A stretch of DNA of 64,000 nucleotides from CAYPHY01 sp964410625 (GCA_964410625.1 CAYPHY010000024.1:7539-71538), one strand, 5' to 3'. Shown: positions 16,329 through 26,023, numbered from the stretch's first letter. Numbers and translations: made by a program. Notes: generated by a model from the sequence alone, not told the origin.

Positions 16329-16931
16329 ATGGGTATGAGTGGGAACACACGCGGCCGTGTGGAACTGATTTGCGGCAGTATGTTCAGCGGCAAGACGGAG
16401 GAGTTGATCCGTCGTTTGCGGCGAGCCGTGATCGCACGGCAGCAGGTGCAGGTGTTTAAGCCGGTTATTGACCAACGTTATCACGCGGAGAAAGTGACTT
16501 CGCACAATGGCTTGCATTTTGAAGCACAGCCAGTAAGGACAGCGGCCGCTATCCTCGACGCGCTCGATCCGGCAACAACGGTGGTGGCGATTGACGAGGT
16601 GCAGTTCTTTGAGGAGGGGGTGGTTGACGTTTGTGAGGCGTTGGCACAGCAAGGGAAGCGGGTGATCTGTGCGGGGTTGGATATGGACTTTCGCGGCGTC
16701 CCCTTTGGGCCAATGCCCCATCTGATGGCGCGGGCGGAAGAGGTGAGCAAGCTACACGCCATTTGTGTGGTTTGCGGACAGGAAGCCAGCCGCACCCAAC
16801 GGCTGATCGAGGGGGTCCCGGCCGCTTTTGATGATCCGGTGGTGCTGGTGGGCGCGGCTGAGGTGTATGAGGCGCGGTGTCGGCAGTGTCATGAGGTTAG
16901 GGATCAGAGGATTAGAGAGTTAGAGAATTAG
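16329..16931 (+). CDS. tdk: Thymidine kinase
   Basis: Salvage enzyme that phosphorylates thymidine. The 200-residue protein has the P-loop GSMFSGKTEEL near residue 16, the Walker B-like VVAIDEVQFFEEG near residue 85, and the GLDMDFRGVPFGPMP lasso region. Zinc is bound by two Cys pairs (CVVCGQ and CRQCHE). Start ATG at 16329 behind GAGGAG; a second ATG follows at 16335. The last codons (IRELEN and stop) are repeat-derived (type C: GAGAATTAGAG). Confidence 0.95.
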   Translation: MGMSGNTRGRVELICGSMFSGKTEELIRRLRRAVIARQQVQVFKPVIDQRYHAEKVTSHNGLHFEAQPVRTAAAILDALDPATTVVAIDEVQFFEEGVVDVCEALAQQGKRVICAGLDMDFRGVPFGPMPHLMARAEEVSKLHAICVVCGQEASRTQRLIEGVPAAFDDPVVLVGAAEVYEARCRQCHEVRDQRIRELEN

Positions 16932-17040
16932 AGATTGGAGACTAAGAGACTAAGGGACTGGGAGACTGGGAGACTGATAAGCGATGACCGGTAACTGCTC
17001 ACCGCTTACTGTTTACTGACTACGGCTAACCGCTTACTAT
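16905..17040. repeat. Type C repeat tract
   Basis: Begins inside the tdk 3' end: TTAGAGAGTTAGAGAATTAGAGATTGGAGACTAAGAGACT-type units, then GATGACCGGTAACTGCTCACCGCTTACTG-type units up to the hpt ribosome-binding site. Confidence 0.75.
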
Positions 17041-17053
17041 TTTCTGAGGAATT

Positions 17054-17638
17054 ATGGTGGAACAGGGGCGTGATTTACGGGATAATGTAGATTATGTGTT
17101 GATTGATGAGGATGCGCTGGCGGCACGCATTGGCGAGATGGCGGCCGAGATTACAGCGGATTATGCCGAAGTGGACGATCTGTTGTTGATTTGTGTGCTG
17201 AAAGGGGGGTATATGTTTTTGGCTGACCTGAGCCGCCAGTTGCAACGGCCGCATTCGATTGACTTTATGGGTATCTCCAGCTATGGAGCAGGGACTAAAA
17301 GCAGCGGCGCGGTGCAGATCATCATGGACCTGAAGTCACCGATTGTGGATCGTCATGTGTTGGTGGTGGAGGATATTATTGATAGCGGCCGTACGCTCGA
17401 CTACATGCGCCGCACGCTCCTTGCCCGGTCGCCCGCTTCCTTACGTATTTGCTCACTATTAAACAAACCCTCACGGCGGGAATTGGATGTGCCGGTGGAT
17501 TACACGGGCTTCGACATCCCGGATGAATTTGTGGTTGGCTATGGCCTGGACTTTGATGAACTCTATCGTAACCTCCCCTATATCGCCGTGTTGAAGCCAG
17601 AGGTGTTCAACCACCTTTTTGAAAAAGATGAACGATGA
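17054..17638 (+). CDS. hpt: Hypoxanthine phosphoribosyltransferase
   Basis: Purine salvage enzyme that makes IMP/GMP from hypoxanthine/guanine and PRPP. The PRPP-binding motif HVLVVEDIIDSGRTLDYM is near residue 100; LICVLKGGYMFLADLSRQL and DFMGISSYGAGTKSSGAV are HPRT motifs. Length (194) is near normal. Start ATG with GAGGA upstream. Runs in the same direction as tdk and the polyA/CCA enzyme. Confidence 0.95.
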   Translation: MVEQGRDLRDNVDYVLIDEDALAARIGEMAAEITADYAEVDDLLLICVLKGGYMFLADLSRQLQRPHSIDFMGISSYGAGTKSSGAVQIIMDLKSPIVDRHVLVVEDIIDSGRTLDYMRRTLLARSPASLRICSLLNKPSRRELDVPVDYTGFDIPDEFVVGYGLDFDELYRNLPYIAVLKPEVFNHLFEKDER

Positions 17639-17645
17639 GCGGTAA

Positions 17646-17764
17646 TGGTATGTTTGGTATATTGGTGTATTAGTCTATTGGTTTATTGGTATAGGACTAA
17701 CAACATATAGCAAATGCAACAGTATACCGATACACCAATACACCAATAGACCAATAAACCGATT
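17646..17764. repeat. Type B facing repeat
   Basis: TATTGGTGTATTAGTCTATTGGTTTATTGG faces ACCGATACACCAATACACCAATAGACCAATAAACCG. The right arm ends just before the next start codon, so it may overlap the translation-initiation region. Confidence 0.85.
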
Positions 17765-17771
17765 ACTGCCG

Positions 17772-19313
17772 ATGACCAAGTTAACCCTCTCACCCCTCCT
17801 GAGCCGCATCCTGCCTCTGTTGGCGGCTGGGGATATGCCTGTTTACCTCGTCGGGGGGGCGGTGCGGGATGCGCTGCTCGGCCGCACCAGCCATGACCTC
17901 GATTTTGCCGTCCCGGAAGGGGGAATTAAGCTGGCTTTTCGCGTGGCGGATGCGTTGCACCTCCCGGCTTATGTGCTGGATGAGGAGCGTGATGTCGGCC
18001 GCGTGATCGTGCGTGGCGAGCTTGGGCAAGGGGAGGCGGTCGAAGGGGAAGCGACAATGCTCGACTTCGCCCGGTTTCGCGGGCCGGATTTAGCGGCCGA
18101 TTTGCGCGGCCGAGATTTCACGATCAACGCCCTGGCCTTGCCGCTTGAGCCAGGGGCGGACGACGGTTCAGACGGTTCCATCGTGGATTACTTCGGCGGG
18201 GTGGCGGATTTGGCCGAGCGTCGCTTGCAGCTAGTCCACGCGGCTTCCTTGCGTGAAGACCCGGTGCGGGCATTGCGGGCGGTGCGGCTGGCGGAGAGCC
18301 TCGGTTTTCGGCTGACGGCGGAGACGGAGGCGGCCGTTGGCGAAGCGGCCGCGCTGCTCTCGCACAGTTCGGCCGAACGAGTGCGGGATGAACTGGTGAA
18401 GATGATGGGGCTGGCTTATCCCCATCGTGCGGTAGAGCAGATGTGGCGGTTGGGTCTGCTGGCGGCCGTGTTGCCGGAGATCGCCGCGCTGGAGGGGGTG
18501 ACGCAGTCGCCGCCCCACCATGAGGATGTGCTGGCGCATACGATCAGCGTCTTGCGTTGGCTGCCGGTGGTGGAGGAAATAGTGTGGGGGAATGGGGAAC
18601 AGGCGGAAAGCGACTGGCACGGATGGCGGGGGGTGATGCAAGCGGCCGTCGCCCCCTATGCCGCGGGACTGCAAGCGCATTTCGGCCGCCGGGTGGATGG
18701 CGGTGTGGACGGCCGCGCTTTGTTCCGGCTGGGCGCGTTGTTCCACGATTGCGGGAAGAAGGGGACACGAACGGTGGAGGAGGACGGCCGCATCCGCTTC
18801 TTTGGGCATGAGGACGTGGGGGCGAAGCTGGCCGCGCCGCGCCTGAATGCGTTGGCGTTCAGCAATGAGGCGATTGCCCATGTGCGGGCGATTATCGCCA
18901 ACCATATGCGGCCGCATCATCTGGCGGATAGCACGGCGGCCAACGGGACGTTGCCCTCGCGCCGCGCGGTGTACCGCTACTTCCGCTCGGCGGGTTCGGC
19001 CGGGTTGGACGCCGCCTTGTTGTCGTTGGCCGATGACCTCGCCCGCTATAACGGGCCGGGACCGGAGGAGGAGTGGCAACGGGCCTGTGACGTGGTGGGG
19101 CGATTGCTGGATACTTACTTCACCGCCTATGAAGAAGTGGTGCGGCCGCCGCGCCTGGTGAACGGTAAGACGCTGATGGATGAGTTTGGCCTGTCGCCGG
19201 GGCCGCAGATCGGCCGCTTGCTCAACCTGATCCAGGAAGCCCAGGCGGCCGGGGAGGTGGTTGATGCGCAGGGGGCGTTGGCGTTGGCGGGGAAAGTGGT
19301 AAGAAGAGATTAG
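17772..19313 (+). CDS. CCA tRNA nucleotidyltransferase / poly(A) polymerase family protein
   Basis: Class II nucleotidyltransferase with an HD domain, 513 residues. The head has VYLVGGAVRDALLGRTSHDLDFAV with the catalytic G-G-x-V-R-D and DxD (DLDF) motifs near residues 25-47, followed by RRDFTINALA-like RGRDFTINALALPLEP. The HD part shows QSPPHHEDVLAHTISVLRWL and FHDCGKKGTRT. Such proteins either add CCA to tRNA or A residues; the HD domain favours a CCA-adding or repair type. The end VRRD plus stop comes from type C repeat DNA. Confidence 0.88.
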   Translation: MTKLTLSPLLSRILPLLAAGDMPVYLVGGAVRDALLGRTSHDLDFAVPEGGIKLAFRVADALHLPAYVLDEERDVGRVIVRGELGQGEAVEGEATMLDFARFRGPDLAADLRGRDFTINALALPLEPGADDGSDGSIVDYFGGVADLAERRLQLVHAASLREDPVRALRAVRLAESLGFRLTAETEAAVGEAAALLSHSSAERVRDELVKMMGLAYPHRAVEQMWRLGLLAAVLPEIAALEGVTQSPPHHEDVLAHTISVLRWLPVVEEIVWGNGEQAESDWHGWRGVMQAAVAPYAAGLQAHFGRRVDGGVDGRALFRLGALFHDCGKKGTRTVEEDGRIRFFGHEDVGAKLAAPRLNALAFSNEAIAHVRAIIANHMRPHHLADSTAANGTLPSRRAVYRYFRSAGSAGLDAALLSLADDLARYNGPGPEEEWQRACDVVGRLLDTYFTAYEEVVRPPRLVNGKTLMDEFGLSPGPQIGRLLNLIQEAQAAGEVVDAQGALALAGKVVRRD

Positions 19314-19380
19314 GAGACTAAGAGACTAGGAGACTATCTGTTTATAATCTCTTGGTCTCCCAGTCTCTAATCTCTTCTTA
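19300..19380. repeat. Type C facing repeat between convergent genes
   Basis: AGAGATTAGGAGACTAAGAGACTAGGAGACT faces AATCTCTTGGTCTCCCAGTCTCTAATCTCTTC. It overlaps the 3' end of the CCA/polyA gene and abuts the folE stop. Confidence 0.85.
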
Positions 19381-20083
19381 AGTGTTCCATAAACTCATTG
19401 CGCGTCATGGGGTTGTCTTTGAAGGAGCCGAGCATTGTGCTGGTGACCATGCGGGGGTGTTCTTTCTTCACACCGCGCATCATCGAACACATGTGAGAGC
19501 CTTCGACGACGACAGCGACACCTTGCGGCCGTAAAATCTCGTCAATCAGTTCTGCGATTTGTCGCGTCATGCGCTCTTGCACCTGTAGACGCCGGGCAAA
19601 CATCTCTACGATGCGTGGGATTTTGGAGAGACCAATGATCTTTTCGCCGGGGATATAGGCCACGTGGGCACGGCCGTAGAAGGGGAGCATGTGGTGTTCG
19701 CACATGCTGAAAAATTCAATCTCTTTGACGACGATCATTTCGTCATATTCCACATCGAACAACGCGCCATTGACCACAGTGGCCGGGTCCATTTGGTAGC
19801 CAGCCAATAGTTCATCATACATCTTCGCCACGCGATGGGGGGTGCGCTGCAAACCTTCGCGGGTGGGGTCTTCGCCGACGTGGATCAAAATGTCGCGCAC
19901 GGCCGTTTCTAGCGCCGCGCGAGATGGATCGGCCGCCAAAGTCGGCATAGGTATATACTCTTGGGGGTGATGTCCGTTGGGGATGATAGAGGTAGCGCCA
20001 GGGTAACGGCCGTTGACCACCTTCTCCTGATTGTTGGCTGCTTGGGCTTGGTGGTTACCGTTGGTGCTCTCGCTGCTCTGCAT
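19367..20083 (-). CDS. folE: GTP cyclohydrolase I
   Basis: First enzyme of folate/queuosine-type pterin synthesis: converts GTP to dihydroneopterin triphosphate. The zinc site is visible as FSMCEHHMLPFYGRAHVAYIP near residue 130 and GSHMCSMMRGVKKEHP near 205. Start placed at the ATG at 20083 with AAAGGAG 11 bases before it; a TTG frame start further up is unlikely. About 50 N-terminal residues (Asn/Gln-rich, MQSSESTNGNHQAQ) are an extension not found in the core enzyme. Confidence 0.95.
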   Translation of the reverse strand: MQSSESTNGNHQAQAANNQEKVVNGRYPGATSIIPNGHHPQEYIPMPTLAADPSRAALETAVRDILIHVGEDPTREGLQRTPHRVAKMYDELLAGYQMDPATVVNGALFDVEYDEMIVVKEIEFFSMCEHHMLPFYGRAHVAYIPGEKIIGLSKIPRIVEMFARRLQVQERMTRQIAELIDEILRPQGVAVVVEGSHMCSMMRGVKKEHPRMVTSTMLGSFKDNPMTRNEFMEHLRRD

Positions 20084-20391
20084 GGTTGTCTTCGCTCCTT
20101 TGCTGTGGTTGGCCAACAAACGGGGACGCGGAAAGGGGTTAGGTCCAGGCTCCGTAAGTGGATGAATTACGTTTGGTTTTGATTATATTTTAGATGAGGA
20201 TGCAGGGATGATTCTTACCCCTTTAGTAGGGTACAATGGGTTACCAAAGTCACCTAAAACCCTAGAGCGGACGCAGATTGTCGCGGATGCAACGCTGATT
20301 CACGCTTATTAACAGAAAAGATCAGCGTCAATCTGCGAAACATCAGCGTTAATCTGCGTCCTCTCTTACTAAGGCAATGAGCGGGGATCAG
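20084..20391. other. Gap with type E repeat
   Basis: No gene seen. From about 20270 to 20365 a type E repeat (GACGCAGATTGTCGCGGATGCAACGCTGATTC) faces its complement (GATCAGCGTCAATCTGCGAAACATCAGCGTTAATCTGCGTCC). The rest may hold the folE promoter. Confidence 0.6.
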
Positions 20392-20769
20392 CTAGAGGCG
20401 TTTTCGGCCGCTGAAGCCGGTATGTAGTTCGTGGTAAAATTCGACCTTTGGCTCTCCATAACGCCAGCAGAGATAGACATCACGGCCGTCGCGTAATGAG
20501 AGGAAATCGAGCAACCCCGCCTCCAGGCTCTTAATAACACAACCATGCGACTGGATACGCTGGACGAGCTTTTCAATGGCGGCAAACTCGTTGACTAATT
20601 GGGACGCGACGGGATGGCCTATGTCGCTAACCGTGTCTTCCCAGAAGTGACCAAGAGTACGGCTGACATGGGCCACCTTCGCCCGTCGCTCTAACAACTG
20701 CCCCACCAGAGGAGAAAGCTTCGGCAGGAGTGCATTGGCTTCTTCGACAGAAAAGTAACGAACAGTCAT
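20392..20769 (-). CDS. DUF2203 family protein
   Basis: A 125-residue cytosolic protein of unknown function. The N-terminus VRYFSVEEANALLPKLSPLV is the family hallmark, and a long helical middle is followed by EAGLLDFLSLRDGRDVYLCWRYGEPKVEFYHELHTGFSGR, the conserved DFp-W-G-E block. Start taken at the ATG at 20769 (MTVRYFS); earlier in-frame residues are not part of the family. Confidence 0.88.
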   Translation of the reverse strand: MTVRYFSVEEANALLPKLSPLVGQLLERRAKVAHVSRTLGHFWEDTVSDIGHPVASQLVNEFAAIEKLVQRIQSHGCVIKSLEAGLLDFLSLRDGRDVYLCWRYGEPKVEFYHELHTGFSGRKRL

Positions 20770-20933
20770 GGCGTTATCAACGTAGTGTGATGAATGGTAG
20801 TAAATATAAACAAAAAAGGAGGACACCATCCGGCGTCCCCCGAAACTTCAAACTATTCGGTTTGTCGCTGCCGCCTGCCGTTTACCAGTTATCTATAAAC
20901 GGAATACGGACCGACGATTAACGAATACCGGAA

Positions 20934-21344
20934 TTAATGGCAGCTGCAACCAGCGCCGTTGTCATACCCTTCGCCGTTCTTCGGCTTGAAGGAGCTGCCG
21001 CAACCACAAGAAGAGACTGCGTTGGGGTTCTCAATACGGAAACCGCCACCCATCAGGCTATCTTCATAGTCAATGGTCGCCTGAGAAAGATACATCATGC
21101 TGGTCGGGTCGATGAAAATCTTCACGCCCTCATGCTCGATCACGTTGTCATACGGCCGTGCTTCCGGTTCCAAAGCCATGCCATAGGAGAGGCCGGAGCA
21201 GCCACCACCAGCAACGAACACGCGCAGGCCATAGTCCGGCACATTTTTCTGTGTCAGCAAATCGCGCACCATCGTTGCCGCTGCATCGGTCAGATAAACA
21301 GTATCCGTCTGTACTTCTACCTGCTCGAGTTCCATAACATCCAT
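20934..21344 (-). CDS. erpA: A-type iron-sulfur cluster insertion protein
   Basis: IscA/SufA/ErpA-like carrier of 136 residues. The three conserved cysteines are present: GGGCSGLSYGMAL near residue 48 and SSCGCGSSF near residue 112; VYLTDAAATMVRDLL is the N-terminal family motif. The C-terminus continues with a short extra tail ending GAGCSCH, adding two further cysteines beyond the canonical CGCG. Which A-type subfamily is uncertain. Confidence 0.9.
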   Translation of the reverse strand: MDVMELEQVEVQTDTVYLTDAAATMVRDLLTQKNVPDYGLRVFVAGGGCSGLSYGMALEPEARPYDNVIEHEGVKIFIDPTSMMYLSQATIDYEDSLMGGGFRIENPNAVSSCGCGSSFKPKNGEGYDNGAGCSCH

Positions 21345-21462
21345 GTTTGTAGTCCTCGCTTCTCTTGTTTAAGGTAAGAGACCTGTCATATTGATTAATT
21401 TGGATATGATTCTAGCAGTGTTGGCCTCGGAAGTCAATTTTTATCAACTTTTTTGTAATAAA

Positions 21463-21540
21463 CCACGGATGGTTACGGATGGAACGGATAGACACGGATT
21501 TTAAGCCAAGAAATCCGTGTCATCCATGGTAAACAAGGAT
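21463..21540. repeat. Type E facing repeat (CACGGATG units)
   Basis: ACCACGGATGGTTACGGATGGAACGGATAGACACGGATTT faces AAATCCGTGTCATCCATGGT. It ends just before the GNAT start codon. Confidence 0.75.
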
Positions 21541-21547
21541 TAAAAGA

Positions 21548-22489
21548 ATGGCGGAGCAACTGTATATTATTCCGCGTCCTTACCAGGGGGCGGAGGAGTT
21601 GGAGCGGATTTTACAGTTTGTGGGCGAGTGTAATGTGTTGGCGGATTTTTGCGTCCCGCTGCACCCGGCCGATGTGTTGCATTTTATGAGCAATGCCTTG
21701 CGCGGCCGCAACCTTGAGCAGCATGTTTACCTCTATGAAGACGAACAGAGGCGTTTGCTGGCGCTGATCCTGCTCCATTCGGCCAAATTTGGTGGGTTTG
21801 ATTTGGTGGTCCACCCGGCCTATCGCACGCTGGAGTTAGAAACCCGGCTCATAGCCTGGAGCGAACAGATACAGCGGCAACGAATAGCGGCGGCCGATAG
21901 CAAGGCAACCCACATTAGTAATGATGTGCTGGATCAAGACACATTGCGACAAGAAGCATTACTGGCGGCGGGGTATACGGCCGAGCCAGCCGCCTCCATG
22001 ATGGTCACGATGCGCTCGCTGCTGGAGTCACTGCCAGAGAAAAAGTTAGCGGAAGGGTTCACCATTCGCCGCGTGCAGGGGGAACAGGAAGCGGACGCGC
22101 TGGGAGCGGTGCATAGCAGCGCCTTTGGCTCCAAGTGGCCGCCGGGGGAGTATCTACAGGTGATACGTACCCCTGGTTTTCGGATGGAGAATGAGTTGGT
22201 GGTCGTTGCGCCGGACGGCCGACTGGCTGCCTTCCTGGTCTACTGGCCTGAACCGGTCAGTAAGTGCGGCTTGTTTGAGCCGGTGGGTTGCCACCCGGAC
22301 TTCCAGCGGCGCGGCCTGACCAAGGCGCTGATGGTGGAGGGGATGGAGCAGATGCTGGCGGAAGGGATGACGACGGCGATGGTGATCCATGCGGCCGATA
22401 ACCCGGCGGCGGCCGCACTCTATCGCTCGGCCGGTTTTGCGCTGAAGTATACGGTGACGGAGTATCACATAGACCATGGTTCAGTTTAG
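21548..22489 (+). CDS. GNAT family N-acetyltransferase
   Basis: A 313-residue protein with what look like two GNAT folds in tandem. The C-terminal one (from about residue 170) is well formed: LFEPVGCHPDFQRRGLTKAL is motif A with the acetyl-CoA pyrophosphate-binding R-R-G pattern, and DNPAAAALYRSAGF is motif B. The N-terminal half is divergent and may be non-catalytic. Substrate unknown. It is followed after 32 bases by the adenylate cyclase gene on the same strand. Confidence 0.8.
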   Translation: MAEQLYIIPRPYQGAEELERILQFVGECNVLADFCVPLHPADVLHFMSNALRGRNLEQHVYLYEDEQRRLLALILLHSAKFGGFDLVVHPAYRTLELETRLIAWSEQIQRQRIAAADSKATHISNDVLDQDTLRQEALLAAGYTAEPAASMMVTMRSLLESLPEKKLAEGFTIRRVQGEQEADALGAVHSSAFGSKWPPGEYLQVIRTPGFRMENELVVVAPDGRLAAFLVYWPEPVSKCGLFEPVGCHPDFQRRGLTKALMVEGMEQMLAEGMTTAMVIHAADNPAAAALYRSAGFALKYTVTEYHIDHGSV

Positions 22490-22521
22490 CAATAGCTAGC
22501 GTCTTCGACTATGATAGGCCG

Positions 22522-24072
22522 ATGAACGACAGACAACCATCTCTCGATAGGATAGGTCGCCAGATTGTCTTGCTGACCGCAGGCACGGCCGGCGTCGGCG
22601 GCTTGCTTGCCTTCCTCTTTCTCACCGTTATCAATCCTTTGCCCCAAGGGGAGGCATCGGTACAACGACTGGACAGTGTCAGCATCATCATTTTTATCGT
22701 GATTGCGGTCATTGCCTTTGCTGCGCTGGGTATCGTCGGTCAGCGGCTTTCCCGCCCTATTCAGATTTGGTATGAACGTTTGCAGTCGGGAACGCCGGCG
22801 GCCGAACTGCCTAGCGACGTCGCTAGCCGCGTCCTTAATTGGCCGTTCATCAATGCGGCTATTGTCGTCATCGGCTGGGTCCCGACGGCCGTCTTGTTCG
22901 GCATCGCCTTTCGCAGCCTGATCAATGTGATCGGCATTAGTATCAGTGCTATCCTGGCTATCACCGTTATTTATGTAGGCACTGACATCCTCTGGCGGAA
23001 GATTACACCTGTCTTCTTTCCTGACGGACAACTCAGCAAGATTCCGGCCTACCGCTTGGCTGTCCGTTGGCGTTTACTCTGGGCTTTTTTGCTCGTTGGC
23101 CTCGTACCACCCTTCCTCCTGGTCACCATTTCCTTGTCTCGCTTGCGTGGCTTGATCGACTCCCCCAATCCAGAGGTCGTCTTCCGCAATCTCATCATCG
23201 TCCAGATTTTTATTCTCCTGGCAAGTTTGCTCGCCAGTGTAGGCATCGCTAATTTTGTCTCTCGCGCAATCATCGAACCATTAAGGGTGCTTCAAGACGC
23301 CATGGGAAAAGTACAAGACAATAATCTGGATGCAACAGTTCCGGTCACTTCAAATGAAGAGTTCGGCTATCTGGGTGAACGATTCAACGACATGACGGCC
23401 GGTCTGCGACGGGGAGAACAGCTGCGAAGGTTATTCGGACTCTACGTAAGCCCAGAGGTGGCCCAGGCGGCCGTGGAAACAGGCGCAGGACTGGGCGGCC
23501 AGATGTGTGAATGCACCATCATGTTTTCCGATTTACGCGACTTCACCAGCCTCACTGAGCAGTTGGCCCCAGAAACCCTGGTAGACCTGATCAATCGTTA
23601 TATGACGGCTATGGTTTCCGCCATCGTGGATCATGGCGGCCTCGTCACCCGCTTTGGCGGCGACTCCATCCTGGCCGTATTTGGTAGCCCGCTCAATTCC
23701 ATGACCAATCATGCTGAGCAGGCGGTGAACACTGCTTTCCACATGCGGCAGGCGTTACAAGCGTTTAATCAAGCGGCGTCAAGCCATCCTGTTACCAACG
23801 GCCGCCAGCCAGTAGTGGAAAATGGCATTGGGATCGCTACTGGGCCGGTCATCGCTGGTAATGTCGGCGGCAAGGAACGGATTGAATACACTGTCATGGG
23901 CGACGCCGTCAATCTGGCATCCAGACTGGAAAGTATGACAGTCGATCTCGATTATCCGATCCTGATCAGTGAAGAAACCTTCGAGGCGATAGGGACGCTC
24001 ACTGCCCGACAGTTGCTCGATGTGCCGGTAAAAGGAAAGGCGAAACCTGTTACGATTTATGGATTAGGTTAA
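22522..24072 (+). CDS. Membrane class III adenylate/guanylate cyclase with HAMP domain
   Basis: A 516-residue signalling enzyme. About six TM segments fill residues 14-255, a HAMP domain follows (SRAIIEPLRVLQDAMGKV, near 250-305), and the cyclase catalytic domain covers ~315-516. Metal-binding Asp residues are visible in IMFSDLRDFTSL and in VTRFGGDSILAVFG; the dimer-partner motif is ERIEYTVMGDAVNLASRLE, whose T-x-x-G-D pattern favours ATP over GTP. No separate extracellular sensor is evident, so the membrane part itself may sense. Product specificity is inferred. Confidence 0.88.
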   Translation: MNDRQPSLDRIGRQIVLLTAGTAGVGGLLAFLFLTVINPLPQGEASVQRLDSVSIIIFIVIAVIAFAALGIVGQRLSRPIQIWYERLQSGTPAAELPSDVASRVLNWPFINAAIVVIGWVPTAVLFGIAFRSLINVIGISISAILAITVIYVGTDILWRKITPVFFPDGQLSKIPAYRLAVRWRLLWAFLLVGLVPPFLLVTISLSRLRGLIDSPNPEVVFRNLIIVQIFILLASLLASVGIANFVSRAIIEPLRVLQDAMGKVQDNNLDATVPVTSNEEFGYLGERFNDMTAGLRRGEQLRRLFGLYVSPEVAQAAVETGAGLGGQMCECTIMFSDLRDFTSLTEQLAPETLVDLINRYMTAMVSAIVDHGGLVTRFGGDSILAVFGSPLNSMTNHAEQAVNTAFHMRQALQAFNQAASSHPVTNGRQPVVENGIGIATGPVIAGNVGGKERIEYTVMGDAVNLASRLESMTVDLDYPILISEETFEAIGTLTARQLLDVPVKGKAKPVTIYGLG

Positions 24073-24160
24073 TGCGCCGGACTTCGAGTTGTTGAAGACA
24101 AGTGTCTGAGAAGGTGCGGGTAGCGAGGTGGGCTGCAGAGGGGCCAGCAAAAATGGCTGA

Positions 24161-24189
24161 TTGTCGCCTGATACTCCCCATGTTACAAT
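24161..24189 (+). promoter_or_regulatory. Likely sigma-70 promoter of aspS
   Basis: TTGTCG at 24161-24166, 17-base spacer, TACAAT at 24184-24189. A small GCGCC/GGCGC hairpin lies in the leader near 24200-24216. Confidence 0.6.
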
Positions 24190-24247
24190 TTTCTCTTTGC
24201 GCCAGTTGGGGCGCTAAGTAAATCAGCAATCAACAGGTGTTTTGTTT

Positions 24248-26023
24248 ATGCTAAAGACACATAACTGTGGCGAACTGCGGATCGCCAATGTCGGCGAAGA
24301 GGTGGTGCTGGCCGGGTGGGCGAACCGGCGGCGAGATATGGGTGGGGTGATCTTTATTGACCTGCGCGACCGCGAGGGGAAGACGCAGGTGGTGGTGGAT
24401 TCTGGGCGGACGGCCGAAGGGTTTAAGGCGGCCGAACAAGTGCGCAACGAATACGTCCTCCAGGTGCGTGGGACGGTGGGGGCGCGGCCGAGTGGTCAGG
24501 AAAACCCCAATTTGCCAACGGGCGAGATTGAGGTGCTGGCCGATGAAGTCGTTGTGCTGAATCCGGCCAAAACGACGCCCTTTATGGTGGATCGCGATGA
24601 TAGTGTGGAGGAGAGCTTGCGGCTGCGTTACCGCTATCTCGACCTGCGCCGCGAACGGCTGCAACGCAATCTACTGTTGCGCCACAAGGCGATCAAGTAC
24701 ATCCGCGACTTTTTGGATGAGCGCGGCTTTATCGAGATTGAGACGCCGATTTTATTCAAAAGCACGCCGGAGGGGGCGCGGGACTATCTCGTTCCCAGCC
24801 GCGTCCATCCGGGCAAGTTTTACGCCCTGCCGCAAAGCCCGCAGCAGTTGAAGCAACTGTTGATGGTCGCCGGGTATGAGCGTTACTTCCAGATCGCCCG
24901 TTGTTTCCGCGATGAGGATTTGCGCGCTGACCGCCAGCCGGAATTTACGCAACTTGATCTGGAGATGAGCTTTGTTGAGCGCGATGATATTTTGGACCTG
25001 GTGGAAGCGTTAATGGTGGGAATGGTAGAGGAAGTGAGTCTGGTTCCGCTGGCGCAAACCGCCTTTCCACGCCTGAGCTATGCCGAGGCGTTGGAACGTT
25101 TTGGCACCGACCGACCGGACATCCGCTATGGGATGGAGCTGACCAGCATCGCCGACATTGTCGCTACCAGCGCCTTTCGTGTCTTTGCGGAGAATGCGGC
25201 CGCTGGTAAGCCGGTGAAGGCGATTTGTGCCCCTGGGTGTGGCGACTATAGCCGCAAGCAGTTGAGCGATTTGGAAGATTTAGCGAAGGAGCAGGGGGCG
25301 AAGGGGTTGGCCTGGCTGGCAATCCATCCCGAAACGGAAGAGATTCGCGGCCCAATTGCCAAGTTCTTCACCGTTGACCAGTTGATCGCCATCACCGAGC
25401 GTTTGAATGCCGCCCCTGGCGACTTGATTTTGATCTCCAGCGACGAGAAGGCGATTGTCAACAACGTCCTCCACACCCTACGCACGGAGATGGCGGCGCG
25501 GTTGGGCTATTCAGCGAAAAAGGAGCTGGCCTTCCTATGGGTGGTGGACTTCCCGCTGTTCGAGGAGGAGTTGGAGGATGGGCATTACGCCCCCAGCCAC
25601 CATATGTTCACCGCCCCGCAGCGCGAGCATATCCCCTTGCTCGATAGTGACCCCGGCGCGGTGTTGAGCGAACAGTATGATCTGGTTTGCAATGGTTTTG
25701 AAGTGGCCGGGGGGAGTATTCGTATCCACGAACGGCCGCTACAGCGCAAGATCATGGAGCTGATAGGCTTCTCCCTGGAGGAAGCGCGAGAGCAGTTCGG
25801 CCACTTGCTCGACGCCTTTGAATATGGCGCACCGCCGCATGGCGGTATTGCCCCCGGTATTGACCGGCTGGTGGCGTTGATGGCCGGAGAACCGAATATC
25901 CGCGAGGTGATGGCCTTCCCCAAGACCGCCCAGGCGGCCGACCTGATGGCCGATGCGCCGTCGGAAGTCTTGCCGCGCCAACTGCAAGAACTACAGCTAG
26001 GAATTATGAGGGATGAAGGATGA
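24248..26023 (+). CDS. aspS: Aspartyl-tRNA synthetase
   Basis: Charges tRNA-Asp (591 residues). The anticodon-binding OB fold is N-terminal (VVLAGWANRRRDMGGVIFID). Class II motifs follow: ARDYLVPSR, motif 2 ARCFRDEDLRADRQPEFTQL, and motif 3 HGGIAPGIDRLVALMAG. The bacterial GAD insertion lies near 280-400. Start set at the ATG at 24248, not the TTG two codons earlier. The final residues MRDEG plus stop are type A repeat DNA, the same tail as the permease at 1-572. Confidence 0.96.
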   Translation: MLKTHNCGELRIANVGEEVVLAGWANRRRDMGGVIFIDLRDREGKTQVVVDSGRTAEGFKAAEQVRNEYVLQVRGTVGARPSGQENPNLPTGEIEVLADEVVVLNPAKTTPFMVDRDDSVEESLRLRYRYLDLRRERLQRNLLLRHKAIKYIRDFLDERGFIEIETPILFKSTPEGARDYLVPSRVHPGKFYALPQSPQQLKQLLMVAGYERYFQIARCFRDEDLRADRQPEFTQLDLEMSFVERDDILDLVEALMVGMVEEVSLVPLAQTAFPRLSYAEALERFGTDRPDIRYGMELTSIADIVATSAFRVFAENAAAGKPVKAICAPGCGDYSRKQLSDLEDLAKEQGAKGLAWLAIHPETEEIRGPIAKFFTVDQLIAITERLNAAPGDLILISSDEKAIVNNVLHTLRTEMAARLGYSAKKELAFLWVVDFPLFEEELEDGHYAPSHHMFTAPQREHIPLLDSDPGAVLSEQYDLVCNGFEVAGGSIRIHERPLQRKIMELIGFSLEEAREQFGHLLDAFEYGAPPHGGIAPGIDRLVALMAGEPNIREVMAFPKTAQAADLMADAPSEVLPRQLQELQLGIMRDEG